A DNA stretch of 64,000 bases from Actinomycetospora straminea (GTDB lineage Bacteria > Actinomycetota > Actinomycetes > Mycobacteriales > Pseudonocardiaceae): NCBI RefSeq assembly GCF_028737255.1, contig NZ_JAQZAN010000014.1, positions 1 to 64,000 of the forward strand, in the 5' to 3' direction. The notes beneath the pieces were generated by a model. It was not told where the DNA came from and searched no databases. It worked only from the letters and a program-made list of their open reading frames with translations. This document shows, piece by piece, positions 1-8,731 of the stretch (positions are counted from its first letter, which is position 1; each line of letters starts with the position of its first letter). The position numbers and the translations under genes were made by a program.

Positions 1-1991
1 GTCTCGAGCTCGGGCCCGGGCGCGCGCTCCGACTCCCGCGGGACCTGCCGGAGCGCCTCGGGCCGCCGGGGCTGCTCGGGGCGCGGACCGGCGGCGGGCC
101 GGTCGGGCGCGCCGGGGGGCTCGCCCGCCGCCGGCGGAGCGGGCTCGGGCTCGGCCGGCATCGACCGGGCCAGCTCGCGCAGGGCGTCCCGGGCCGCGTC
201 CACCGACGGCTCGGCGGGCGTGTCCCGGACCGGCTCGCGGGCGTCGACCTCGTGGCGGGGCAGCCGGGTCCCGGGTGCCGGGTCGGTGCGGTCGGCCCGC
301 TCGAGCGGGTCGGTGCCCGCGGCCGCGACCGTCCGGTACTCCTCCTCGACCGGCTCGCCCGCGGTGACGGTGCCGACGCGCTCGTCGGCGCCGTCGCGCG
401 GCACACCGAACGGCGGCACCTCGTCCGCGGGGCGACGCCACGGCGCGGCCTCGGGGCGGTGGTCCACGACCGGGCGGGGACGCACCGCCGCCGGAGCCGC
501 CGGGCGGACGACGGCGGAGGAACCGCCGGTCCCGGCCTCGGGGGTGCCGAGCGGACGGGCCGCGCGCACGGCGGCGCGGTGGTACGCGGGCAGCTCGGCG
601 CCGGCCGCGAACACCTCGACCGAGACGGCCCCGTGCTCCCGCGCCGCGTAGGCCACGTGGTGGGCGACGTGCTCGCAGTCGTCGGGCGAGTGGGTCTCGA
701 CCAGCACCACCCGGTGCGGCACCGGACCGGGCGCGGTGCCCGCCGGCGTCGTCCGCCAGCACTGGCGCACGCGCTGCACCCCCGGCAGGCGGGCGGCGGC
801 ACGGGCGACGGCCTCGCCGGCCCCGCCCGCGCCGGCGCCGGGCGGCGGGTCGGCGGTGAAGCGGTGCTCCTCGCGGCGGTCGGCGTCGGGGTCGCGGGGC
901 AGGGCGTCGACCAGCTCGGGGTCGACCCGCGACGCGGCGAACCACCGGCCGAGCACGGCGTGCTCGCGCGCCGTGACGCCCGCGGCGGCGGCCAGCAGGC
1001 AGCCGCCGAGCAGCTCCGCCGCCGCGGCCTCGTCCTCGACGGCCACGAGCTCGCGTACCGAGGTCAGCGCGTCGTCGTCGATGCGACCGGCGAGCGAGAG
1101 CAGGACCTCGTGACGGCTGCCGCCCTCGCTCGGTGTGCCGGGGCGCGATTCGAGCCCGCTGCGGGCGCTCGGAGCGCCCTGCGGCCCTCGCCCCGGAGCG
1201 CCGCCGGCGTCCCGGGCCTCCGGCTCGACGACGCGGGAGCCGAACCACGGCGCGAGGTCGTCCTCGTCGGCCGAGCCCGGGTCGCGCCCGGCCGCCGGCG
1301 CGTCGACCGGCGCGGGGGCCGGCTCCGGCGTCGGCTCCGGCTCGGGCGTCGGCTCGGGGTCGTGCGACACCGCCGGCTCCGGCGCGGGCTCGTCCACCAC
1401 GAGCACACCCTCGACCTGGACGACGTCCTCCACCTCGTCCCCGGCGTCCACGGCGTCGCCCGCGTCGGGCACCCTCTCGGGCTCCTCCGGCTCGACCGAC
1501 GCCACCCGCCCGGCCTCCGGCTCGACCGGTTCCACCCGCCCGGCCTCCGGCTCGACCGGTTCCACCCGCCCGGTCTCGGCCGGCCCGGCGTCCGCGACCA
1601 CCGTCTCCTCGGACCCGCGGGGCTCGCCCGGCACGGGCTGCCCCGGCACGTCGGTCGCGTGCGTCCCGTCCGCCGGTGTCGCCTCGCCCACCGCGGTGAC
1701 CCCCGAGGCGCGCAGCCGCCGGCGCTCGGCGACGCGGCGCCAGGCGGCGAGGGCGACGGGGTCGCGGTCGGGACGGTCGGCGCCCGCCGCGCGCTCGTCG
1801 CGCACCGACCAGGGCGGGAGGTTGGCGAGGTCCCCGCCGCCGCCGGCGAGGCCGCCGAGGTCGGGGAGCTCGCCCAGGTCGCCGAAGCCGAGCCGGCCGA
1901 TGCGCGGCGAGTCCTCGGCGCGACGGCGGGCAAGGCCGGGCGCGGGGTCGACGTCCGGCCGGTCCTCGCCGGTCATGTCCCGCTCAGCCAT
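1..1991 (-). CDS. Large protein of unknown function, C-terminus beyond window
   Basis: An uninterrupted minus-strand frame of 663 codons runs from an ATG at 1991 off the left edge. It has an N-terminal stretch, a Pro/Glu-rich low-complexity section with a 10-residue tandem repeat (GRVEPVEPEA), then at about residues 292-475 a folded-looking domain beginning HEVLLSLAGRI and ending PAYHRAAVRAA, then a Pro/Glu-rich tail. The same domain forms most of the next gene upstream, so the two look paralogous. Its ATG lies inside the last codons of that gene (8-nt overlap, ATGGCTGA), implying coupled translation. I recognise no family, membrane segment or catalytic motif. Third-position GC is high throughout this frame, which supports it over the overlapping frames. 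Function unknown. Confidence 0.75.
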   Translation of the reverse strand, partial: MAERDMTGEDRPDVDPAPGLARRRAEDSPRIGRLGFGDLGELPDLGGLAGGGGDLANLPPWSVRDERAAGADRPDRDPVALAAWRRVAERRRLRASGVTAVGEATPADGTHATDVPGQPVPGEPRGSEETVVADAGPAETGRVEPVEPEAGRVEPVEPEAGRVASVEPEEPERVPDAGDAVDAGDEVEDVVQVEGVLVVDEPAPEPAVSHDPEPTPEPEPTPEPAPAPVDAPAAGRDPGSADEDDLAPWFGSRVVEPEARDAGGAPGRGPQGAPSARSGLESRPGTPSEGGSRHEVLLSLAGRIDDDALTSVRELVAVEDEAAAAELLGGCLLAAAAGVTAREHAVLGRWFAASRVDPELVDALPRDPDADRREEHRFTADPPPGAGAGGAGEAVARAAARLPGVQRVRQCWRTTPAGTAPGPVPHRVVLVETHSPDDCEHVAHHVAYAAREHGAVSVEVFAAGAELPAYHRAAVRAARPLGTPEAGTGGSSAVVRPAAPAAVRPRPVVDHRPEAAPWRRPADEVPPFGVPRDGADERVGTVTAGEPVEEEYRTVAAAGTDPLERADRTDPAPGTRLPRHEVDAREPVRDTPAEPSVDAARDALRELARSMPAEPEPAPPAAGEPPGAPDRPAAGPRPEQPRRPEALRQVPRESERAPGPELE
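1485..1574. repeat. 30-bp in-frame tandem repeat, about 3 copies
   Basis: A 30-bp unit (core ctcgaccggttccacccgcc) occurs nearly three times in tandem inside the left-edge gene and encodes the repeat GRVEPVEPEA. Because the unit is a multiple of 3, copy-number change would keep the frame. Confidence 0.8.
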
Positions 1992-2676
1992 GGCCCACCA
2001 GCTCCCCGGCCTGGGCGCCCTGCCCGGCGCGCGTGGGCGACGGCACGCGCCCCTCGGCCGAGCGCCAGAGCACCTCGGAGGCCGCCAGCGCGGCCCGGTG
2101 GTACGGCGACGGGCCGGCGGACGGCCCGAGGACCTCCACGCACGGGTCGGCCTCGCCGCGGGCGCGCAGCGCGCGCTGCACGGCGCCGGCGAGCGTCGGC
2201 CGGTCGGCACCGCCGTCGGCGGCGACGAGCACCACGCGCACCGGCGCGCCCGAACCGGCGCGCCAGGCGCGGCGGATCGCGGTGACCCCCTCGGTGACCG
2301 GGGCGAGGGCCCGCAGCACGAGGTCGGTGTCGTCCCAACCCGGGCCGGCGCCGGGGTCGAGGAACGGCGCGCCCGGCTCGCCGACCGCGTCGACGTGCAG
2401 CACCGCGTCCACGAGGCGGGCGGGCCCGCCCCACGCGAGCACCGCGGCGCGCAGGCGGGCGCGCTCGTCCTCGGTGACGCCGACGCGGTGGCGCAGCAGG
2501 GCCCGGGGCAGCGCGGTGCGCAGCGCCACGTGCGCGCCGCAGGACAGCCAATCGCGCAGGCGCCAGAGCAGGCGGTCCGGCAGTCGCCCGGCCATGGCGA
2601 GCAGCACGTCGTGACACGCCTGCTCGGCATCGCCGGACGAGGGGGTCCAGGATCCGGTCCCGGTCCTCGATTCCAC
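1984..2676 (-). CDS. Hypothetical protein, paralogue of the adjacent domain
   Basis: A 230-residue protein with a GTG start at 2676. It opens HDVLLAMAGRL near residue 22 and ends near PSPYHRAALAASEVLW. These match HEVLLSLAGRI and PAYHRAAVRAA in the next gene in both order and spacing (the latter domain is about 180 residues), and both have a VVLV strand between. I infer that it is a free-standing copy of that domain. No signal peptide, transmembrane segment or known motif is visible. The stop overlaps the downstream start by 8 nt, so the two are probably co-translated and may act together. Function unknown. Confidence 0.75.
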   Translation of the reverse strand: MESRTGTGSWTPSSGDAEQACHDVLLAMAGRLPDRLLWRLRDWLSCGAHVALRTALPRALLRHRVGVTEDERARLRAAVLAWGGPARLVDAVLHVDAVGEPGAPFLDPGAGPGWDDTDLVLRALAPVTEGVTAIRRAWRAGSGAPVRVVLVAADGGADRPTLAGAVQRALRARGEADPCVEVLGPSAGPSPYHRAALAASEVLWRSAEGRVPSPTRAGQGAQAGELVGHG

Positions 2677-2747
2677 GCTCAGTGCTCCGATCCGCCCGCG
2701 GCGTCACCGCTCGCCCGCCCGGGGTGCCGGGTGGGTCTTCTCCCAGC

Positions 2748-3209
2748 TCACGTGAGGTCGACGACGACCTCAACCTCGACGGGGGCGTTCAGCGGCAGCG
2801 CCGCCACTCCGATCGCCGAGCGGGCGTGCTCGCCCGCCGAGCCGAACACGGCCCCCAGCAGCTCCGAGGCGCCGTTGACCACCTGGGGCTGACCGCCGAA
2901 CCCGGGGGCCGACGCGACGAAGCCCACGACCTTGACCACCGACGCCACCGCCTCGAGCCCCACCAGCGCGTCCACCGCGGCGAGCGCGTTGAGCGCCGCG
3001 ATCCGCGCGTAGGCGGCCGCGTCGTCGGGGTCGACCTCGGCCCCGACCAGCCCGGTCGCCGGCAGCTCGCCGCCGACGAACGGCAGCTGGCCGGACGTCC
3101 AGACCTGGTCGCCGGTGCGGCGCGCCGGGACGTAGACGCCCTTGGGCGCGGCGACGGGCGGGAGCTCGAGCCCCAGCGCCGCCAGCCGCTCCCGCGGTCC
3201 GTCGCTCAT
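2748..3209 (-). CDS. RidA/YjgF-family protein
   Basis: A 153-residue RidA-family protein (Rv3678c type). RidA proteins hydrolyse reactive enamine/imine intermediates of pyridoxal-phosphate enzymes, but this longer subgroup lacks a proven substrate. The core YVPARRTGDQVWTSGQLPF, the central NALAAVDALVGLEAV helix and the C-terminal LPLNAPVEVEVVVDL strand are typical. Its ATG overlaps the TGA of the 55-residue gene upstream (ATGA), and both lie opposite the divergent ArsA-like pair. This is the order found around M. tuberculosis Rv3678c-Rv3680. Confidence 0.9.
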   Translation of the reverse strand: MSDGPRERLAALGLELPPVAAPKGVYVPARRTGDQVWTSGQLPFVGGELPATGLVGAEVDPDDAAAYARIAALNALAAVDALVGLEAVASVVKVVGFVASAPGFGGQPQVVNGASELLGAVFGSAGEHARSAIGVAALPLNAPVEVEVVVDLT

Positions 3210-3373
3210 CCCCGCGGCTTCTTCAGGTAGGCCACGTGCTGCTCACCGGTGGGGCCGGGCAGCACGGTGACCAGCTCCCAGCCGTCCTCACCCCACTGGT
3301 CGAGGATCTGCTTGGTGGCGTGGGTCAGCAACGGCACCGTCGCGTACTCCCACTTCACGGCCTCGGCACTCAT
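3206..3373 (-). CDS. Small conserved DUF4177-like protein
   Basis: A 55-residue protein beginning [20 protein letters not shown] and continuing [24 protein letters not shown]. The WEY...GWELV pattern is that of the DUF4177 group, and the sequence closely resembles the small protein beside Rv3678c in mycobacteria. The frame is open 10 codons further upstream, but the internal ATG at 3373 matches the family length and is preferred. It overlaps ridA by ATGA. The biochemical role is not known. Confidence 0.88.
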   Translation of the reverse strand: MSAEAVKWEYATVPLLTHATKQILDQWGEDGWELVTVLPGPTGEQHVAYLKKPRG

Positions 3374-3468
3374 GGCCGCGAGGGTAGAGAAGGGCCCCGG
3401 CACCGCTGTGACCCGGACCCCGTGCGCACCGGCCGCGGCCCCCGACCGCCCGGCCTACGCTGGACGCC

Positions 3469-4485
3469 GTGACCGATCAGCGCTGGCCCGCCGCCCTCGC
3501 CGAGGCCCGGCTGCACGTGGTGAGCGGCAAGGGCGGCACGGGCAAGACGACGCTGGCCGCGGCCCTGGCCCTGGCCCTCGCCGCGGGCGGGCGACGGACC
3601 CTGCTCGTGGAGGTCGAGGGCCGGCAGGGCATCGCCCAGGTCTTCGACACCCCGCCCCTGCCCTACGCCGAGCAGCGGATCGCCGTCGCCCCCGACGGCG
3701 GCGAGGTCCGCGGGCTGTCCGTGGACGCCGAGGCGGCCCTGCTCGAGTACCTCGAGATGTTCTACAACCTCGGCCTCGCCGGTCGGACCCTGCGGCGGAT
3801 GGGCGCGATCGAGTTCGCGACCACGCTCGCGCCGGGTCTGCGCGACGTCCTGCTCACCGGCAAGGTCAAGGAGTGCGTGGGCCGCACCGTCGGCGAGGAC
3901 CGCCGCGGCGGCCGCCGGGTGCCGCTCTACGACGCCGTCGTGCTGGACGCGCCGCCCACCGGCCGTGTCGTGAAGTTCCTCGACGTCACCAAGGCGATGG
4001 GCTCGCTGGCGCGCACCGGCCCGATCCACTCGCAGAGCGAGGGCGTCGTGGAGCTGCTGCACTCGTCGCAGACGGTGGTGCACCTCGTCACCCAGCTCGA
4101 GGACCTGCCCGTGCAGGAGACCCTCGACACCGTCGACGAGATCCGGGAGGCCGGGCTGCCGATGGGCGGCGTGCTGGTCAACCGCGTCCGCCCCTCGCGC
4201 CTGCCGGCCACGGCGCTCACCGGGGCGGCCACCGGCGCGGGGCTCGGCGCCGGCCTGCGCTCCGGGCTCGAGGCCGCGGGGCTGTTCCTCAAGGACGAGG
4301 AGGTGGACGGGCTGGTGTCGGAGACGGTCGAGCACGCCGAGCGGGTGCAGGTCGAGGCCGCGGTGCGCTCGCGGCTCGACGCCGCCGGGCTCCCGCAGCT
4401 GGAGCTGCCCGAGCTCACCGAGGGCGTGGACCTGGGCGGGATCTACGAGCTCGCCGAGCTGCTGCGCGAGCAGGGGGTGCGGTGA
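3469..4485 (+). CDS. ArsA/Get3-like ATPase, first subunit (Rv3679-like)
   Basis: A 338-residue P-loop ATPase of the ArsA/Get3 family. It has a deviant Walker [11 protein letters not shown] at residues 19-28, with the signature lysine K21, and a switch motif VLDAPPTGR around residue 160. Its stop and the next ATG overlap by one base (TGATG), so the pair is co-translated. In mycobacteria the orthologous pair forms a complex that has been compared with eukaryotic Get3 but is linked to glycerol and cell-envelope tolerance rather than proven tail-anchor insertion. GTG start at 3469. The divergent ridA operon starts 95 bp away, so the promoters share that gap. Confidence 0.9.
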   Translation: MTDQRWPAALAEARLHVVSGKGGTGKTTLAAALALALAAGGRRTLLVEVEGRQGIAQVFDTPPLPYAEQRIAVAPDGGEVRGLSVDAEAALLEYLEMFYNLGLAGRTLRRMGAIEFATTLAPGLRDVLLTGKVKECVGRTVGEDRRGGRRVPLYDAVVLDAPPTGRVVKFLDVTKAMGSLARTGPIHSQSEGVVELLHSSQTVVHLVTQLEDLPVQETLDTVDEIREAGLPMGGVLVNRVRPSRLPATALTGAATGAGLGAGLRSGLEAAGLFLKDEEVDGLVSETVEHAERVQVEAAVRSRLDAAGLPQLELPELTEGVDLGGIYELAELLREQGVR

Positions 4486-5633
4486 TGGCCGACCAGCGTC
4501 CGGGACGTCCCCGCCACCTCGACCTCGACGAGCTGCTCACCGACCGCTCCACGCGGGTGCTCGTGTGCTGCGGCTCGGGCGGGGTCGGCAAGACCACCAC
4601 CGCCGCGTCGCTCGCGCTGCGCGCCGCCGAGCAGGGCCGGCGCGTCGTCGTGCTGACCATCGACCCGGCGCGGCGCCTCGCCCAGTCGCTGGGGCTCGAG
4701 GAGCTCGACAACGAGCCGCGCACCGTGCCGGGCGCGCTGCCGCCGGGCTCGGGGGACGGCGAGCTCCAGGCGATGATGCTCGACATGCGCCGGACCTTCG
4801 ACGAGATGGTCGCGGGCCACACGACGCCCGAGCGCGCGCAGGTGATCTTCGACAACCCCTTCTACCAGACCATCTCCACCTCGTTCTCCGGGACGCAGGA
4901 GTACATGGCGATGGAGAAGCTGGGCCAGCTGACGGCCACCGGCACCTGGGACCTCGTCGTCGTCGACACCCCGCCGTCGCGCTCGGCGCTGGACTTCCTC
5001 GACGCCCCGCAGCGGCTCTCGTCGTTCCTCGACGGGCGCATGATCCGGCTGCTCTCGGCGCCCGCCCGCGCCGGCGGCAACGCCTTCCGCAAGCTCGTGG
5101 GCTCGACGTTCAACCTGTTCGCCAAGGCCGTGTCGACGATCCTCGGCGGGCAGATGCTCGCCGACGCCTCGGCGTTCGTGCAGGCCTTCGACACGCTCTT
5201 CGGCGGGTTCCAGGAGCGCGCGAACACGACCTACCAGCTGCTGCGCGCCCCGGGCACCGCGTTCGTCGTCGTCGCGGCCCCCGAGCCCGACGCCCTGCGC
5301 GAGGCGAGCTACTTCGTCGAGCGCCTCTCGGCGGAGAAGATGCCGCTGGCGGGCCTGGTGCTCAACCGCACCCACCCCGTGCACGCGACCCTCTCCGGGG
5401 CGCGGGCGCGCGAGGGCGCCGAGACCCTCGAGGCCTCGCGCGGGGACGCGCTCGCCGCCGCGGTGCTGCGCCTGCACGCCGACCGCGTCGAGACCGCCGA
5501 GCGGGAGCGTCGCGTGCTGGGCCGCTTCACCCGCGCGCACCCGACGGTGCCGATCGTCGACGTGCCCGCCATGGCCACCGACGTGCACGACCTCGCGGGC
5601 CTGCGCGAGATCGGTCGCCGACTGGCCTCCTGA
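4485..5633 (+). CDS. ArsA/Get3-like ATPase, second subunit (Rv3680-like)
   Basis: A 382-residue paralogue of the upstream ATPase with Walker [11 protein letters not shown] at residues 30-39 and switch [18 protein letters not shown]. The signature-lysine position of the deviant Walker A, Lys in the partner, is Ser31 here, so the two subunits of the presumed heterodimer are not equivalent. The long hydrophobic middle ([17 protein letters not shown] and the following 100 residues) corresponds to the client-binding or alpha-helical region of Get3 proteins. The start ATG at 4485 overlaps the preceding TGA. It converges on whiB4, with a hairpin between. Confidence 0.9.
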   Translation: MADQRPGRPRHLDLDELLTDRSTRVLVCCGSGGVGKTTTAASLALRAAEQGRRVVVLTIDPARRLAQSLGLEELDNEPRTVPGALPPGSGDGELQAMMLDMRRTFDEMVAGHTTPERAQVIFDNPFYQTISTSFSGTQEYMAMEKLGQLTATGTWDLVVVDTPPSRSALDFLDAPQRLSSFLDGRMIRLLSAPARAGGNAFRKLVGSTFNLFAKAVSTILGGQMLADASAFVQAFDTLFGGFQERANTTYQLLRAPGTAFVVVAAPEPDALREASYFVERLSAEKMPLAGLVLNRTHPVHATLSGARAREGAETLEASRGDALAAAVLRLHADRVETAERERRVLGRFTRAHPTVPIVDVPAMATDVHDLAGLREIGRRLAS

Positions 5634-5647
5634 GCCTCCTGGGCGAC

Positions 5648-5676
5648 GGCCCGGTCGCCCCCGCGGCGACCGGGCC
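5648..5676. terminator. Hairpin between converging genes
   Basis: GGCCCGGTCGCC (5648-5659) pairs perfectly with GGCGACCGGGCC (5665-5676) across a 5-nt loop. It lies between the ArsA-like operon and whiB4, which converge. There is no U-tract, as is usual in actinobacteria. Confidence 0.6.
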
Positions 5677-5689
5677 CACGCTCGGTCCG

Positions 5690-6097
5690 TCAGCCCACGT
5701 CCCGCTGGTCGCCGCCCTCGGCAGCCCCGGCCGTGCGCGGCGCCTCCACCGCGGCCGGGCGGGCCGTGCGACGCGGGCGGGCGGGGGCCTGCGGGTTGGC
5801 CGGCGGGCTCGCGGCCGCCGCGCGGCGCGCCGACTCGAGCAGCGCCGCCCAGGAGATGACGTCCGGGCGGCGCTTGAGCAGCGCGCGCCGCTCGCGCTCG
5901 GTCATGCCGCCCCAGACGCCGAAGCGGATGCGGTTGTCGAGCGCGTGGGCCAGGCACTCCGTGCGCACCGGGCAGGCCGTGCACACCTCGCGGGCGTCGC
6001 GCTGCTGGGCGCCCTGGACGAAGAGCGTCTCGGGATCCTCGTCGCGGCAGCGTGCGGAGTGCCGCCAGTCGATCGAGGTCGCCGCGCTCGCCGGCAT
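5690..6097 (-). CDS. whiB4: WhiB-family iron-sulfur regulator (WhiB4-like)
   Basis: A WhiB protein of 135 residues from the ATG at 6097. It has the four cluster cysteines (SARC, then CTAC and VRTEC), the GVWGG turn and the basic ERERRALLKRR segment that contacts DNA or sigma factor. WhiB proteins bind a redox-sensitive [4Fe-4S] cluster and tune transcription. The C-terminal tail is Ala/Pro/Arg-rich. The frame extends 29 codons upstream, including a GTG, but the chosen ATG fits the family. Position next to the ArsA-like pair and opposite a ponA2-type gene matches M. tuberculosis whiB4; the paralogue number rests on that synteny. Confidence 0.88.
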   Translation of the reverse strand: MPASAATSIDWRHSARCRDEDPETLFVQGAQQRDAREVCTACPVRTECLAHALDNRIRFGVWGGMTERERRALLKRRPDVISWAALLESARRAAAASPPANPQAPARPRRTARPAAVEAPRTAGAAEGGDQRDVG

Positions 6098-6355
6098 CGA
6101 CTCACCTGTCACGTCGTGTCCCCACCCTCTGTTCCCCGTGCGGGCCCCTCGTCCGTGGACACACCTCCCCGCAGGTGGGTCCACGTGCGCGCGCCGGATC
6201 GGTCCCCGGGCGCGTCCTGCCCGTCACTGGGGTCTGACGCAGCGTAGGAGCGGACGGTTCCACCCACAACGGGATCGGAAGGATCTCTGACGATCTGTGC
6301 TCGACCCGGCACGCGCCGACGGGCCGCTCACGCCCGGCCGCGTACCCTCGTCGCC

Positions 6356-8731
6356 GTGGCGCGGGGTGGACGGGACATCGGGACGAAGGTGCGACCGATC
6401 ACCAAGCTCCTGGCGATCTGCCTGGTCGCCGGGGTGATCGTGGCGGGGATGGCGTTCCCGTTCGTGGGCGGCGTCGGCCTGCTCTCGAACGACGCCAGCG
6501 ACACCGTGAACGCGACGTCGTCGGACCTCGCGGCGGGCCAGCTGCCCGGCGTCACCACCGTCCAGGACAACCAGGGCGCCCCGATCGCCTACCTGTACGA
6601 GCAGAACCGCACGCCGGTCCCGCTGGAGCAGATGTCGCCGGCGATGCGCGGCGCGATCGTCGCCATCGAGGACCGCCGGTTCTACGAGCACGACGGCGTC
6701 GACTGGACCGGCACGCTGCGCGCGCTGGTGACCAACCAGACCGCCGGCTCCACCCAGCAGGGCGCCTCGACGCTGACCCAGCAGTACATCAAGAACTACC
6801 AGCTCTACGTCACGGCGCAGACCGAGTCGGAGCGGCTGGAGGCCACCGAGCCGACCTACGCCCGCAAGCTGCGCGAGGTCCGGGTGGCCCTGCAGCTCGA
6901 GCGCGAGCTCGCCTCCGGGCGCAGCAAGCGCGAGGCCAAGGACGAGGTGCTCGAGCGCTACCTCAACATCGTCTTCCTGGGCAACAACTCGTACGGCGTC
7001 GCCGCCGCCGCGCGCACCTACTTCAACACCACGCCCGACCGCCTGACGATCCCGCAGGCCGCGATGCTCGCCGGGATGGTGCAGTCGACCACCCAGTTCG
7101 ACCCGACCCGCCACCCGCAGGCCGCCACCGGCCGGCGCAACGAGGTCATCAACCAGATGCTGGGCCAGGGCATGATCACCCAGCAGCAGGCGCAGGAGGC
7201 CGTCGCGTCGCCCCTCGGCATCGTCGAGCCGCTGGCCACGCCGTCGAACGGCTGCATCGGCGCCGGCAACGCCGCGTTCTTCTGCAAGTACGTCGTCGAC
7301 TACCTCGGTGAGTCCGGCATCTCGGCCGAGCAGCTCGACCGCGGCAGCTACACGATCCGCACCACGCTCGACCGCAACGCCATGAACGCGATGCAGCAGG
7401 CGCTGAACGACGAGGTGCCCGCCCAGCAGCGCAACGTCGCCGACGTCATGGCGACCGTGGCACCCGGGCAGGACCGACACCGCGTGGTCGCCATGGGCGC
7501 CAGCCGCGTCTTCGGCGTGAACGGTGACGCGTTGCAGACGAGCTACGGGCTGCCGTGGGAGCCGGTGAACCTCGGCGCCGGCTCGACCTACAAGATCTTC
7601 ACGGCGGCCGCGGCCCTCGAGGAGGGACTCGGCATCAACTACAACATGCCGATCCCGCCGGACGGCTACGCGTCGCCGATCTACCGCGACGGCTCCGGTC
7701 GCCCGTTCCCGGTGCGCAACGCGGAGGAGGGGCTCGCGCCCTTCCTGTCCATGACCGACGCGCTGGCGCAGTCGCCGAACACCGGCTTCGTCAAGCTCAT
7801 GGAGACCACGGGCGTGCCCCCGGTCGTCGACATGGCGGTCAAGCTCGGCCTGCGCTCGCTCGCCGACCCGGGGCCGAGCGGCGAGTCCATCGCCGACACC
7901 GCCCGCGAGCAGAACCAGGGCTCGTTCACCCTCGGTGTCACGCCGACCAGCCCGCTGGAGCTCGCCAACGTCGGGGCCACGCTGGCCTCCCACGGCACGT
8001 GGTGCCCGCCGAGCCCCATCGAGTCGATCACCGAGGCGTCCGGCGCGCCGGTGCCCGTCGCCGAGCAGCCGTGCGAGCAGGTCGTCGACCCGGCCCTGGC
8101 CGACACGCTGATGACCGGGCTGAGCAAGGACGACCAGCCGGGCGGGACCGCGGCGGCCGCCGCCGCGGCCAACGGCTGGAACCGGCCCCTGTCGGGCAAG
8201 ACCGGCACGACCCAGAACAACCGGTCGGCGGCCTTCCTCGGCTTCAACCCGCAGTACTCGGGCGCGGTCATCACGTTCGACGACTCGTCCTCGCCCCGGA
8301 CGCTGTGCGACGGCGGCGGTGAGAACCCGCCGTTCCCGTGCAGCGACGGGAACCTCTTCGGCGGCACCACGCCGGCCCGGACGTGGTTCAAGGCGATGAA
8401 CCCGATCTTCGCGCCGCTGCCGGTCGCGCCGCTGCCGCCGACGACGCCCCGCTACCTGCAGGGCGGGTCGAACGAGCAGGTCCCCGAGGTCATCGGCGAC
8501 CAGGCCGACGAGGCCACCGAGGAGCTGCGGGACGCGGGCTTCCAGGTGCAGCAGGTGCCCGTGGGCAACCGCGCGCCCGTCGGCACGGTCGTCGGCCAGA
8601 ACCCGCGGGGCTCGGTGCTGCCCGACCAGGTCGTGACGCTGCAGGTCTCCGACGGCCGAGTGCCGGCGGCGCCGTCGCCGCCGAGCGGCCCGCCGCCGCT
8701 GGCCGGCGCCGCACCGGGGGCCGGCGGATGA
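6356..8731 (+). CDS. ponA2: Class A penicillin-binding protein with PASTA domain
   Basis: A 791-residue bifunctional peptidoglycan synthase. One N-terminal membrane helix (residues 18-40) is followed by a GT51 transglycosylase with EDRRFYEHDG (catalytic Glu105) and GASTLTQQYIKN. The transpeptidase domain has STYK (Ser410), SPN (Ser473) and KTG (Lys615), and there is a single C-terminal PASTA repeat at about 705-765 followed by a Pro-rich end. It polymerises and crosslinks cell-wall glycan outside the membrane; PASTA repeats bind peptidoglycan or lipid II. All catalytic motifs are intact. GTG start at 6356. Its stop overlaps the next ATG (ATGA). Confidence 0.93.
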   Translation: MARGGRDIGTKVRPITKLLAICLVAGVIVAGMAFPFVGGVGLLSNDASDTVNATSSDLAAGQLPGVTTVQDNQGAPIAYLYEQNRTPVPLEQMSPAMRGAIVAIEDRRFYEHDGVDWTGTLRALVTNQTAGSTQQGASTLTQQYIKNYQLYVTAQTESERLEATEPTYARKLREVRVALQLERELASGRSKREAKDEVLERYLNIVFLGNNSYGVAAAARTYFNTTPDRLTIPQAAMLAGMVQSTTQFDPTRHPQAATGRRNEVINQMLGQGMITQQQAQEAVASPLGIVEPLATPSNGCIGAGNAAFFCKYVVDYLGESGISAEQLDRGSYTIRTTLDRNAMNAMQQALNDEVPAQQRNVADVMATVAPGQDRHRVVAMGASRVFGVNGDALQTSYGLPWEPVNLGAGSTYKIFTAAAALEEGLGINYNMPIPPDGYASPIYRDGSGRPFPVRNAEEGLAPFLSMTDALAQSPNTGFVKLMETTGVPPVVDMAVKLGLRSLADPGPSGESIADTAREQNQGSFTLGVTPTSPLELANVGATLASHGTWCPPSPIESITEASGAPVPVAEQPCEQVVDPALADTLMTGLSKDDQPGGTAAAAAAANGWNRPLSGKTGTTQNNRSAAFLGFNPQYSGAVITFDDSSSPRTLCDGGGENPPFPCSDGNLFGGTTPARTWFKAMNPIFAPLPVAPLPPTTPRYLQGGSNEQVPEVIGDQADEATEELRDAGFQVQQVPVGNRAPVGTVVGQNPRGSVLPDQVVTLQVSDGRVPAAPSPPSGPPPLAGAAPGAGG

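Noticed and set aside
252-2285. A 677-codon plus-strand frame over the left-edge genes
   Set aside because: Arg/Gly/Ala-rich translation without motifs; the minus-strand frames have proper third-position GC and paralogous domains.
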